From positions 186,001 to 250,000 of the forward strand of contig PAJV01000013.1 of NCBI GenBank assembly GCA_002706765.1: a stretch of 64,000 nt of DNA. The letters are read 5' to 3'. The notes beneath the pieces were generated by a model. That model searched no databases and was not told the DNA's origin. It saw nothing but the letters and a program-made list of their open reading frames with translations. The position numbers and the translations under genes are program-made. The DNA comes from Gimesia sp. Its GTDB lineage: Bacteria > Planctomycetota > Planctomycetia > Planctomycetales > Planctomycetaceae. Shown here in pieces: positions 29,997-39,023 of this stretch (positions are counted from its first letter, which is position 1; every line of letters begins with the position of its first letter).

Positions 29997-30608
29997 TCAT
30001 GGTTTAAGTAGTGCTGAGTGTTCTGCCGGAAGTTGCAGGAAGTTCTTCAGTAACGTCAGGCCTTCCAGCGTCAGAAAACTTTCAGGATGGAACTGAACGC
30101 CGTGAATCGAAAAATCCCGATGTTTCAGCCCCATGATTTCTTTGGGATGGCCTTCTTCTTCAACCCAGGCACAGATTTCCAGTTCGTCCGGACAGGATTC
30201 CTCCGGAACAATCAGGCTGTGGTAACGGGTCGCCTGGAAGGGAGAAGGGAGATTCTGAAAAACGCCCGTCCCGTTGTGGTGTACCAGCGAGACTTTGCCA
30301 TGCATCAGACGCGGGGCACGCACTACCTGGGCTCCGAAGACTTCCGCAATACACTGATGCCCCAGGCAAACACCGAGAATCGGAATTTTACCCGCAAAAT
30401 GCGCGATGATCTCTTTGGAAAGTCCGGCTTCGCCCGGCGTACACGGGCCCGGGGAGATGATGATTTTCTCTGGCGCAGCGGTTTCGATGTCGGCGATCGT
30501 GGTCTGATCGTTCCGGGCCACCTCCATCTTCAGGCTGGGATCAATTTCACCGAAGCGTTGTACCAGATTATAGGTAAATGAATCGTAGTTATCGAGAACG
30601 AATATCAC
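29997..30608 (-). CDS. trpG: Anthranilate / aminodeoxychorismate synthase glutaminase subunit
   Basis: A 203-residue class I glutamine amidotransferase that supplies ammonia to chorismate-based synthesis of anthranilate or p-aminobenzoate. The N-terminus LDNYDSFTYNLVQ is diagnostic. The nucleophile is Cys81 in GVCLGHQ, and the His/Glu pair lies in GVQFHPES. The start is GTG at 30606-30608. TrpG and PabA cannot be separated by reading; in many bacteria one protein serves both pathways. No TrpE or PabB partner is visible, and it precedes moeA instead. Confidence 0.93.
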   Translation of the reverse strand: MIFVLDNYDSFTYNLVQRFGEIDPSLKMEVARNDQTTIADIETAAPEKIIISPGPCTPGEAGLSKEIIAHFAGKIPILGVCLGHQCIAEVFGAQVVRAPRLMHGKVSLVHHNGTGVFQNLPSPFQATRYHSLIVPEESCPDELEICAWVEEEGHPKEIMGLKHRDFSIHGVQFHPESFLTLEGLTLLKNFLQLPAEHSALLKP

Positions 30609-30994
30609 GTTACACCTTATCAGTAAAGTGGTTACAGTTTCGCTACAGTTGTACCCCAGAGCACGCAGGGGACGGTATTACCAGCCGAACAGAGGACTAT
30701 GGATGCCGTATTCCAGACGGAAAATGGCTTGATTCCCAACTATCATAATCAACTGTTTGGGGAAAAGCGACTTGAGCCAGAGGTTTCATCTCAGCCTGCA
30801 GTTAAGGCTCCTTGACAGTAATAGTAGACAAGCTGTTAACTGCTTTGTTCTTAAGAATTTTGATGTTGACGAAAAATAGCCAAAATTGTTATGACCCCGC
30901 TCCTTAACTGAGCAAATCATTTCAGACTGTGTGTTTATGTATATTGTTTCTGGCCGCGTTGAACCGCAGTCAGAAAGGAATCCTCTGGGGATTA
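30609..30994. other. Divergent intergenic region (trpG / epimerase)
   Basis: About 386 bases. TTGACA at 30812-30817 and TTGACG at 30866-30871 are visible on the plus strand; the second is followed 18 bases later by TATGAC. A short GTG-initiated extension of the epimerase gene starts at 30929. Confidence 0.45.
30866..30895 (+). promoter_or_regulatory. Possible sigma70-type promoter of the epimerase gene
   Basis: TTGACG (30866-30871), an 18-base spacer, and TATGAC (30890-30895, four of six consensus bases). The spacing is acceptable, the match modest. Confidence 0.35.
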
Positions 30995-32914
30995 ATGTTG
31001 AACTCCATATCGAAATCGAAATGGCTGCGGAATTATTCCGTCACGCGTCGCCAGCTCTTTTGGATGGTCGTATTTTTGCCTATTTTTTGCGCGATTTACT
31101 ACCTTGCTTTCTGGCTGCGCTTCGAAGGCTCGCTCAATACAGATGGTGTGCTGGGGGATCAGGGATTTCGCATGTTTCGTTCGACGGTTCTCTGGGCAGT
31201 CGGGTTGAAAACATTTACTTTCTGGAGCACAGGCGTTTATAAAATTCGCAGTCGGTATATTACTACGCGGGATGGTTTTAATCTGGCACAAGCGGCGACC
31301 ATCAGCTCAGCAGCCCTGGTCATCGTTGACTATCTGTTCTTTCCCCAGTTTATGCTGCCCCGTTCCGTATTTCTGATCGACTGGGGTTCCACCATTCTCG
31401 TAGTCTGTGGCTTCTGCGCGGTGATTCGCATGGTGCAGGACAGTGGCCGGATTCTGCGACAGCAGGAAAACTGTAAACCGACTTTCATTATCGGCGCCAA
31501 CGAATCCGGTGCCGCGTTACTCCGCATCATTGAGCGTAATAAAAACTCCTGTCTGCGGGTTGTCGGTTTCCTGGATGATCACCCCAGTCGTATTGGAACG
31601 CGAATTAATAATATCCCAGTTCTCGGTTCACTCCATGAAATGTGTGATCTGGCGGAAAGATACGAAGTTTCAGATATCCTGTTGCCAGCAGATGAGTTTC
31701 CGGGCAAAACGATCCGACAACTGGTTGAGGCTGGAAACTCTGCTGAGATTCGCGTACAGGTTCTTCCCAGTTATCAGCAACTGCTCTCGGGCAAAGTGGA
31801 AATGAAACCGCGACCCGTCTGTATTGAAGACCTGCTGGGGCGCGAACCGGTGGAGCTCGATATGCCCGGCATCCGCAACTGGATGGACGATCGCGTGCTC
31901 ATGGTCACAGGCAGTGCAGGAAGTATCGGCTCGGAAATCTGTCGTCAACTCCTGCTGTTTTCACCCAGTAAACTGATTCTGGTTGACCGTTCCGAGAACA
32001 GTCAGTTTTATCTGGAACGCGAGCTGAACAAACTGGGATATGCCGGCCGGTTTGATGTGGTGATCGCGGACATCAATGATTCCAAACGCATTCGTGCTGT
32101 CATGCAGGAATATCAACCCGATATTCTGTTCCATGCCGCTGCCTACAAACATGTACCGCTGATGGAAAGCAACCCGGGCGAGGCTGTGAAAAATATTGCC
32201 CTCGCAACCAAACGTCTGGCAGATCTGGCTGAGGAATTCGAAGTTGGTTCTTTTGTGATGATCTCCTCTGATAAAGCAGTGAATCCCACGAACGTCATGG
32301 GGGCCAACAAACGCATTGCCGAACTGTATGTGCAATCGCTGGCCGCGCGTTCGAAATGTCATTTCGTTACAGTCCGCTTTGGAAACGTGCTGGGCTCTGC
32401 CGGAAGTGTGGTGCCGATCTTTACTCAGCAGATTCAGAATGGCGGCCCGATTACCGTCACCGACGAACGCATGCAGCGTTTCTTCATGACCATTCCCGAA
32501 GCCTCCCAACTGGTGATCCAGGCAGGCGCCATGGGGCGGGGCGGTGAAATCTTTGTCCTCGACATGGGCGAGCCGGTCCGGATTACCGACCTCGCAGCCG
32601 ACCTGGTCCACCTCTCCGGACTCAAACTGGGCGAAGATATCGAAATCGAATTTACCGGTCTCAGACCGGGAGAAAAGCTTTATGAAGAACTACATGTCGA
32701 CGGCGAAAAGCATCTCTCGACATGCCATCCCAAAATCATGGTCGCCGAAAAAGTCAGTTTCAGCGAACAGTTCATTCTGGAAGCCTTCGAGAGACTCTCC
32801 GAGATGACGGAGCAGCCTTCTCCTCTGATTCTCGCTGAGATTCAACGCATCCTGCCGGAGTTTCAGTCTTCTGCAATCAAAACTGCTCTGGAGACGCTCA
32901 AACGCGCTGCCTGA
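30995..32914 (+). CDS. Membrane-bound UDP-sugar 4,6-dehydratase/epimerase (FlaA1/CapD/WbpM type)
   Basis: Polysaccharide-biosynthesis enzyme acting on a UDP-N-acetyl-hexosamine at the inner membrane. From the preferred ATG (MLNSISKSK) it has 639 residues; a GTG 22 codons upstream is possible. The N-terminus carries four hydrophobic helices (first LFWMVVFLPIFCAIYYLAFWL). A CoA-binding-like Rossmann domain follows (TFIIGANESGAALLRI), then the catalytic short-chain dehydrogenase domain with TGSAGSIGSEICRQLL, and VMISSDKAVNPTNVMGANKR, the characteristic FlaA1 signature. There is no glycan cluster around it, so the product sugar is unknown. Confidence 0.94.
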   Translation: MLNSISKSKWLRNYSVTRRQLFWMVVFLPIFCAIYYLAFWLRFEGSLNTDGVLGDQGFRMFRSTVLWAVGLKTFTFWSTGVYKIRSRYITTRDGFNLAQAATISSAALVIVDYLFFPQFMLPRSVFLIDWGSTILVVCGFCAVIRMVQDSGRILRQQENCKPTFIIGANESGAALLRIIERNKNSCLRVVGFLDDHPSRIGTRINNIPVLGSLHEMCDLAERYEVSDILLPADEFPGKTIRQLVEAGNSAEIRVQVLPSYQQLLSGKVEMKPRPVCIEDLLGREPVELDMPGIRNWMDDRVLMVTGSAGSIGSEICRQLLLFSPSKLILVDRSENSQFYLERELNKLGYAGRFDVVIADINDSKRIRAVMQEYQPDILFHAAAYKHVPLMESNPGEAVKNIALATKRLADLAEEFEVGSFVMISSDKAVNPTNVMGANKRIAELYVQSLAARSKCHFVTVRFGNVLGSAGSVVPIFTQQIQNGGPITVTDERMQRFFMTIPEASQLVIQAGAMGRGGEIFVLDMGEPVRITDLAADLVHLSGLKLGEDIEIEFTGLRPGEKLYEELHVDGEKHLSTCHPKIMVAEKVSFSEQFILEAFERLSEMTEQPSPLILAEIQRILPEFQSSAIKTALETLKRAA

Positions 32915-33062
32915 TCGTCTGCCGTGTATTCTCTGCATGAGTGTATTGCCTGTTTTGCTGCCCTGCGCTTTTCATCGCTGACGGAATTTGTTAGTTATAA
33001 GAAGATGAGAAGTGATCGTTTGATGGGGAAATTTCAATCTTCCACGGAAACGAAGGTCGGTT

Positions 33063-34028
33063 ATGAACAGTGCGCTACGGTTTCTGATCCCGCTTATTCT
33101 GCTGACACCGGTTAGTTCTGGATGCAGCGAGAGTCCCGATTCTGATTCATCCCAGCCAGCATCTGCAGAAACGACAGGCAGGTTATTCGGCGCCTCTTTT
33201 CAGACGATGAACAATCCCTTCTTTGTCGATCTCGGTGCAGGATTGAAAAACGAGCTCGAAGCCAATGGCGATCGCCTGGTGATCCTGGATGCGCAGTTCA
33301 ATTCCCTCAAACAGAAGAACGATCTGTCCGATCTGATTCTCCAGGGCGTGGCCGGTATTTTTGTGAATCCGGTCAACTGGGAAGGGCTCAAAGGATCATT
33401 GCTTGAAGCCAGTCGAAAAAAAGTTCCTGTCATCATCGTCGATGCGCCGGTGAAAAAAGCAGATGAAGAACTGATTGTCTGCACGGTGGCCTCTGATAAT
33501 GTTCGTGCCGGAGAACTGGCGGCCCAGGCACTTGCCAAAGTGAACCCCCAGGCCAGGCTGGTTATCCTGCATCTGTCGGTCAATAAAGCCTGTATTGATC
33601 GGGTTGCAGGTTTCAAAACGGAACTGGAAAAACATCCGGAGATGAAAATTCTGGATGTCCAGGAAGCCCAAGGCACAACCGAGGGGGCACGACCCGTGAT
33701 GCGCGATCTGATCGGTCGCTATCCCGATCTGAATTCGGTCTTCGCGATCAATGACCCCAATGCGCTCGGCGTCATTTCTGCGCTCGACTCAGCCAATAAA
33801 CTGGACCAGGTGACCATCGTCACGGTGGATGGTTCGCAGGCCGGAATCAAGGCAATCCAGGCGGGTAAACTGCATTCGACGTCGGCGCAGTTTCCCCGGG
33901 AGATCGGCCAGATCGCTGCGGAAAAAATGCTGGCACACCTCCGGGGTGAACCGGTTGACAAAGATGTGAAAGTGCGCGTGGAACTGATTACTGCCGAAAA
34001 TGCGGAGCAGTATCTGGAGTCGAATTAA
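33063..34028 (+). CDS. Sugar ABC transporter substrate-binding lipoprotein
   Basis: A 321-residue periplasmic-binding protein of the ribose/galactose (Peripla_BP_4) type. The N-terminus is a lipoprotein signal (LILLTPVSSGCSES), so it is lipid-anchored. The fold shows GASFQTMNNPFFVDLGAGL, GIFVNPVNWEG, and hinge elements with VDAPVKK and VASDNVRAGELAA, ending FPREIGQIAAEKML. It is the first gene of a three-gene importer operon, with the ATPase 3 bases downstream. The sugar cannot be read from the sequence. Confidence 0.94.
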   Translation: MNSALRFLIPLILLTPVSSGCSESPDSDSSQPASAETTGRLFGASFQTMNNPFFVDLGAGLKNELEANGDRLVILDAQFNSLKQKNDLSDLILQGVAGIFVNPVNWEGLKGSLLEASRKKVPVIIVDAPVKKADEELIVCTVASDNVRAGELAAQALAKVNPQARLVILHLSVNKACIDRVAGFKTELEKHPEMKILDVQEAQGTTEGARPVMRDLIGRYPDLNSVFAINDPNALGVISALDSANKLDQVTIVTVDGSQAGIKAIQAGKLHSTSAQFPREIGQIAAEKMLAHLRGEPVDKDVKVRVELITAENAEQYLESN

Positions 34029-34031
34029 ATC

Positions 34032-35537
34032 ATGTCAGTTGTCCATGCCGCGCCGCTGCTTCGCCTTGAGGGGATTACCAGACGTTTTGGAAACGTAACG
34101 GCCCTGGACAATGTCAGCTTTGCTGTGGAAGCCGGCGAAATTCATACCCTGCTGGGAGAAAACGGTGCCGGCAAAAGTACGCTGATTAAAATTCTGGGCG
34201 GGATCTACCAGCCCGACGCCGGCGAAATCTGGTCGGGTGAAAAACGGGTGGAACTCCGCCAGGTCAGTGACGCTGATCAACTCAAGATCCGCCTGATTCA
34301 TCAGGAACTTTCGCTGGCCCCCAATCTCACGGTCGCCGAAAATATATTTCTCGGTCGCGAACCAGTGCGATTTGGATTACTGCAGAGGGGGGAAATGAAT
34401 CGTCAGGTCGAAGCGTTACTGTCGCGACTGGGGCTCACGGAAATCAGGGATGTCACGGCAGTCGTCTCTCAGCTCAGCACGGCACACCAGCAACTGGTGG
34501 AAATCGCCCGTGCACTCTCTCAGGAGGCGCGGGTTTTAATTCTGGATGAGCCGACATCGTCGCTGTCGGAATCGGAAGTCGAAGCACTCTTCACTACCCT
34601 GCGACAACTGAAAGCGCAGGGGGTCGGCATCATTTATATTTCGCATCGCATGGAAGAGATCACGCGTCTCTCAGATCGAATTACGGTACTGCGGGATGGC
34701 AAGACCGTCGGGACAGCAAGAACCGGAGAGATCAAACCGGCGACCCTCATCGAGTGGATGGTGGGCCGCGACATCAAAGAGCATTTTCCCCGCCCTCCGT
34801 ATAAGCCAGGCGAAATCGCATTGAAAGTCACCGGGCTCAGTTCTGCCTGTGTGCACGATGTTTCGTTCGAAGTACGCTACGGGGAGGTGCTGGGGCTGTC
34901 CGGACTCGTAGGAGCAGGTCGTACGGAACTGGCTCGCGCCCTGTTCGGCGTGGATCGCATTCATGCAGGCACGATTTCCATCGATGGGAAAATCGTGTCG
35001 ATCAACGGCCCCCGTGATGCATTAAGACAGGGGCTGGTGCTGGTTCCCGAAGATCGTAAACATCAGGGCTTGATCACCGAACAGTCCGTGGCGTTTAATA
35101 TTACACTCCCCTGGTTGAAGAAATGGATCCATGGATTACGCTTTGATGATCGGGGCAGAAACGAAATTGTAGCACGTACCATCAAGGGCTTCGATGTGCG
35201 TCTGTCCGATCCGGAACAGCCCATGCGCGACCTGTCCGGCGGCAATCAGCAGAAAGTACTCGTCGGTCGCTGGATGGAAGAGCCGCCCAAAATCTTAATC
35301 CTGGACGAACCCACGCGCGGCATTGATGTCGGCGCACGCGAAGACCTGTATCGCCTGATTGGTAAACTGGTCAGACAGGGCATGGCGTTGATTCTGATTT
35401 CCTCTGACCTGGATGAAGTCCTGAATATTTCGCACCAGGTGGGCACGTTTCAGGCAGGACGACTGACGGGCGTTTATCCGGCTGAACAGATCACGGCAGC
35501 CCAGATCATGCAGAAGCTGACAGGAGAAGAAGCGTGA
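34032..35537 (+). CDS. Sugar ABC importer ATPase, double-domain (RbsA/MglA type)
   Basis: A 501-residue protein with two fused nucleotide-binding domains. Domain 1: Walker A GENGAGKST, signature SQLSTAHQQLVEIARAL (an atypical C-loop common in this family), Walker B VLILDEPTSSLS. Domain 2: the first motif is GLVGAGRTE, a degenerate Walker A as is usual in RbsA proteins, with signature LSGGNQQKV and Walker B ILILDEPTRGIDVGA. The asymmetry suggests one active and one weak ATP site. It overlaps the permease gene by four bases (GTGA). Confidence 0.96.
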   Translation: MSVVHAAPLLRLEGITRRFGNVTALDNVSFAVEAGEIHTLLGENGAGKSTLIKILGGIYQPDAGEIWSGEKRVELRQVSDADQLKIRLIHQELSLAPNLTVAENIFLGREPVRFGLLQRGEMNRQVEALLSRLGLTEIRDVTAVVSQLSTAHQQLVEIARALSQEARVLILDEPTSSLSESEVEALFTTLRQLKAQGVGIIYISHRMEEITRLSDRITVLRDGKTVGTARTGEIKPATLIEWMVGRDIKEHFPRPPYKPGEIALKVTGLSSACVHDVSFEVRYGEVLGLSGLVGAGRTELARALFGVDRIHAGTISIDGKIVSINGPRDALRQGLVLVPEDRKHQGLITEQSVAFNITLPWLKKWIHGLRFDDRGRNEIVARTIKGFDVRLSDPEQPMRDLSGGNQQKVLVGRWMEEPPKILILDEPTRGIDVGAREDLYRLIGKLVRQGMALILISSDLDEVLNISHQVGTFQAGRLTGVYPAEQITAAQIMQKLTGEEA

Positions 35538-36484
35538 AAGTAGTCAGACAAATGATACCCCTGCTGGCAGCGATCATTATTCTGCTGCTGTTGTTCCGCA
35601 TCTGGGTTCCCACATTTTTAACTCCGGAAAACATGCTGGACCTGACGCAACAGATCTCCGTCAATACGATCCTCGCACTGGGCATGACCCTGGTCATCCT
35701 GATTGGCGGCATTGATCTGTCCGTCGGTGCGATCGTGGCTCTGGTCGGAACCACAACAGTGTACTGCCTCTCAGCCATTTCCGGTGATACGCAAAATGTA
35801 TTCTATCTCCTGCTCTCGATACTGGCAGGCCTGGGAGCAGCTGCGGTGTTTGGAACCTTTCATGGGATCGCCGCTTCCAAAACGGCAATGCCTCCCTTTA
35901 TTATCACCCTGGCATCCATGCTGATTGCGCGCGGCTGTGCTCTCCGCTTTAACAACGGATTACCGATACCGATTGGCGATCAGCAGACCATTTTGCTGGC
36001 GGTGGGCAATGGGCGACTTTTTGGCGTAGTACCTGTCCCCGTGGTTATCATGCTTACTCTGTTTGTACTGATGGCGCTGCTTCTGCATCGGACCCGCTTT
36101 GGACAGCATGTCTATGCGCTGGGAGGCAATCGCGAAGCAGCCCTGTATACAGGCATTCCTGTAATTCGTGTGGAGGTAATGGTTTACCTGATCTGCTCGG
36201 TTCTGGCGGGGGTGGCAGGCATGATTCACACTTCCCAACTGTACTCGGCGGAACCTGGATCAGGCGAAATGTTCGAGCTAACTGCTATCGCTGCCGTAGT
36301 TGTCGGCGGCACCAGCTTTACCGGGGGGCGGGGAACCATATTTGGCACCTTGATTGGTGCTGTCATCATCGGTATACTTGATAAAGGTCTAAATCAGGCT
36401 GGCATTCATTACTCGCTGCAATACATAGTAAAAGGGGCAGTGATTCTGATGGCCGTTTATCTGGATGTGAGACGCAATCGATAG
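35534..36484 (+). CDS. Sugar ABC importer permease (RbsC type)
   Basis: A 316-residue inner-membrane permease, probably with eight to ten helices. The family signatures are GMTLVILIGGIDLSVGAIVAL and the cytoplasmic loop GGNREAALYTGIPV, where the ATPase couples, followed by AVVVGGTSFTGGRGT near the C-terminus. Translation starts at a GTG that overlaps the ATPase stop, indicating coupled synthesis. It completes the importer; no sugar kinase or regulator lies in the operon. Confidence 0.96.
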   Translation: MKVVRQMIPLLAAIIILLLLFRIWVPTFLTPENMLDLTQQISVNTILALGMTLVILIGGIDLSVGAIVALVGTTTVYCLSAISGDTQNVFYLLLSILAGLGAAAVFGTFHGIAASKTAMPPFIITLASMLIARGCALRFNNGLPIPIGDQQTILLAVGNGRLFGVVPVPVVIMLTLFVLMALLLHRTRFGQHVYALGGNREAALYTGIPVIRVEVMVYLICSVLAGVAGMIHTSQLYSAEPGSGEMFELTAIAAVVVGGTSFTGGRGTIFGTLIGAVIIGILDKGLNQAGIHYSLQYIVKGAVILMAVYLDVRRNR

Positions 36485-36665
36485 ACGGTATGTAAATCAG
36501 AATCATTTCTTTGTGTGTGTTGTAGGGGTTTTGTGGACGACGAAGTCTGCAAAAAAGTTGTCATTTTTTATGACGGGTGCCAGGACGTGAGCTAGGCTTG
36601 CTGTGTACGGATGGGCTGGGATTGCCTTGATGTACCTGTGATTGTGTTTTGCCCCTTACACAAAG

Positions 36666-39014
36666 ATGTTCGCCATGACAGCTTCAAAACCGCATTATAT
36701 TCGTCGTTACCTCGTAACGGTTATCTTACTCGTTCTCATCACGCCATTTCTGATTTATGGTGCCCACAAAAGTGTGGAAAGCATGAGTATCGCCCCCGAA
36801 AAGTGGGCGCCCGACTTCATGCAGTCCCGGAAGAATTACGATCAGTTCTCCAAAGATTTTGAGAGTAACGATCTGATTCTCATCAGCTGGCCGGGTTGTA
36901 CCGTCGATGATCCGCGATTGATCGAATTTGAAAAGCAGATCAACGCACCGCGCAAAACCGATTTCGGCGAAACACATGAAACACTGTTTGACCGGATCGT
37001 CAGTGGTGCCGGGACCCTGGATGCACTGACTTCCCCGCCTCTCAAACTGCCGCGCGAAGAAGCGCTGGAACGGTTGAAGGGTGTGCTGGTCGGAAAAAAT
37101 CTCGAAGACAGTTGCGCTGTCATTATTTTAACTTATCGCGGAAATGAACTGAGAACACAGTCCATAAACCATGTGCTGGATGTGGCGGAGGAAGTCTGCC
37201 AGATCCCCCGTGAAGACTTTCACATTACCGGCCCTCCCGTCGACGGTGTCGCCATCGATCAGGCAAGTATCCATAGCATCAACCTGTTTGGTGCCATCTC
37301 TGCAGTCGTGGCAACACTCCTCTGCTGGTTTTGTATTCGCTCATGGATGCTGACAGGTACGATTCTGCTGGCCGGGCTCTTCGGTCAGGGACTGGTGCTG
37401 GCGATGGTTTATTACCTGGGATATTCACTGGATGCCGTGCTGATTATCACACCCACGCTGATTTTCGTACTGACTATTTCAGCCGGCGTGCATCTGGTCA
37501 ATTATTATTACGACGAATTAGTCTCTGAGCGTACACAGACAAAAGCGGATGCCGAAGCTGCAGTCCGCAACGGCTTTGCTAAAGGCTGGTATCCCTGTCT
37601 GCTGGCAGCTGTAACAACGGCGATTGGCCTGGGTTCGCTGATGGTCAGCCAGATCAGCCCGGTTGCACTGTTTGGTCTGATCGCTTCCGTCGGATTACTC
37701 ATCACATTGGGAGTGCTGCTGCTGTTACTGCCCGGTGCCATGCAGCTCTGGCCTCCACAACAGATATTGAAAATGAACCGCGAAGGAAAATCCGTCCATT
37801 TGACAGGTTATTTCCCGCGTATCTCCGCGAAACTGGAAAAAGTACCTCGCCAGCTGGAACGCTATTCGGCTCCGATATTTCTTTCACTGCTGCTGCTGAT
37901 GGCATTCTCAGCATATGGTCTGCTTTCGATTCGCTCGTCAGTCGATGTGCCTTCCCTGTTTCCACCCGGAAGCCAGGTGCTCAACGACTACAAGTTTAAC
38001 GAAGATCGCATGGGACCACTGATTCCGGTCGAAGTGATTATTGAATTCGATGAGGACTGTAAAAAAACTTTTCTGCAGCGATTACGGATTATCGATGAGA
38101 TCGAACAGACCATCGGTCAGATTGATGGCTACACCGGTACCATGTCGGCAGCGACCTTTGGACCTAATCCGGTGGAGCATAATGGATTTGAATCCATCTT
38201 CCGAAAAGTGGTCACGAATAAAAAGTTACAGGAAAATCGCGAAGCGGTGATCAATTCCGTGTATCTGTCTGATAATGGCGGCAATGAATCATGGCGGATC
38301 AGTGCCCGTGTTCCCGCGCTGGGGAAAGTTGATTACGGTGCCGCCCTGGCAAAGCTCAAGTCAACCTTGCAGCCGGCCTTGCAGAAATATGAAGAACAGG
38401 ACGTCCATTTGACCGCGTACTACACCGGGATTATGCCGCTCATTCATACCGTACAACAGTTGATTCTACAGGATCTGACCTGGAGCTTTCTGACCGCCTT
38501 CGTGCTGGTGGCGCTGATGATTATTCTCGTGCAGCGCAGCATCGTGACCGGTTTGCTCAGCATGCTGCCGAACATTTTCCCGATTGTGGTTGTGTTCGGA
38601 ATCATGGGCTGGCTGGATATTCCTCTCGATATTGGTGCTGTGATGACAGCCAGTGTCGCGCTGGGCATTGCCATTGATGACACGCTGCATTTTCTCGCAT
38701 GGTTCCGTCGTGAAAAGGGAATGAACCAGAGCAGCGAACAGGCAGTTCGCTCAGCCATGAAGCATTGCGGTCGTGCGATGATTCACACCACCTTTATCTG
38801 TGGGCTGGGATTACTGGTCTTTGCCTTCAGTGATTTCATTCCAACACAACGTTTTGCCTGGATGATGCTGGCCTTGCTGACGACGGCGTTAATTGGAGAT
38901 TTGCTCTTCCTGCCAGCAATGTTGATTCAGCCATTTGTGAAACATCTGCAGTTTGCCGGCGCACGGTTCCCCAAAGGAATGAAAATCAGGACAACCACTT
39001 ATTCCACAGAGTGA
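36666..39014 (+). CDS. RND/MMPL-family membrane transporter
   Basis: A 782-residue protein from the ATG at 36666 (an ATG at 36675 is equally possible; the longer reading needs TTG). It has the two-fold RND architecture: a first helix (YLVTVILLVLITPFLIYG), a large periplasmic domain, a five-helix bundle with the SSD-like ISAGVHLVNYYYDEL, a second helix near residue 410, a second periplasmic domain, and a final bundle with ALGIAIDDTLHFLAWF. The pattern fits MMPL/HpnN-like exporters of lipids or hydrophobic compounds rather than tripartite drug pumps, as no adaptor or outer-membrane channel gene is adjacent. It ends nine bases from the convergent secA-like gene. Confidence 0.9.
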   Translation: MFAMTASKPHYIRRYLVTVILLVLITPFLIYGAHKSVESMSIAPEKWAPDFMQSRKNYDQFSKDFESNDLILISWPGCTVDDPRLIEFEKQINAPRKTDFGETHETLFDRIVSGAGTLDALTSPPLKLPREEALERLKGVLVGKNLEDSCAVIILTYRGNELRTQSINHVLDVAEEVCQIPREDFHITGPPVDGVAIDQASIHSINLFGAISAVVATLLCWFCIRSWMLTGTILLAGLFGQGLVLAMVYYLGYSLDAVLIITPTLIFVLTISAGVHLVNYYYDELVSERTQTKADAEAAVRNGFAKGWYPCLLAAVTTAIGLGSLMVSQISPVALFGLIASVGLLITLGVLLLLLPGAMQLWPPQQILKMNREGKSVHLTGYFPRISAKLEKVPRQLERYSAPIFLSLLLLMAFSAYGLLSIRSSVDVPSLFPPGSQVLNDYKFNEDRMGPLIPVEVIIEFDEDCKKTFLQRLRIIDEIEQTIGQIDGYTGTMSAATFGPNPVEHNGFESIFRKVVTNKKLQENREAVINSVYLSDNGGNESWRISARVPALGKVDYGAALAKLKSTLQPALQKYEEQDVHLTAYYTGIMPLIHTVQQLILQDLTWSFLTAFVLVALMIILVQRSIVTGLLSMLPNIFPIVVVFGIMGWLDIPLDIGAVMTASVALGIAIDDTLHFLAWFRREKGMNQSSEQAVRSAMKHCGRAMIHTTFICGLGLLVFAFSDFIPTQRFAWMMLALLTTALIGDLLFLPAMLIQPFVKHLQFAGARFPKGMKIRTTTYSTE

Positions 39015-39023
39015 ACTTTCCGA

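Noticed and set aside
30812-30841. TTGACA with TTAACT 18 bases later
   Set aside because: The -10 matches only three of six positions; the downstream TTGACG/TATGAC pair is the better candidate.
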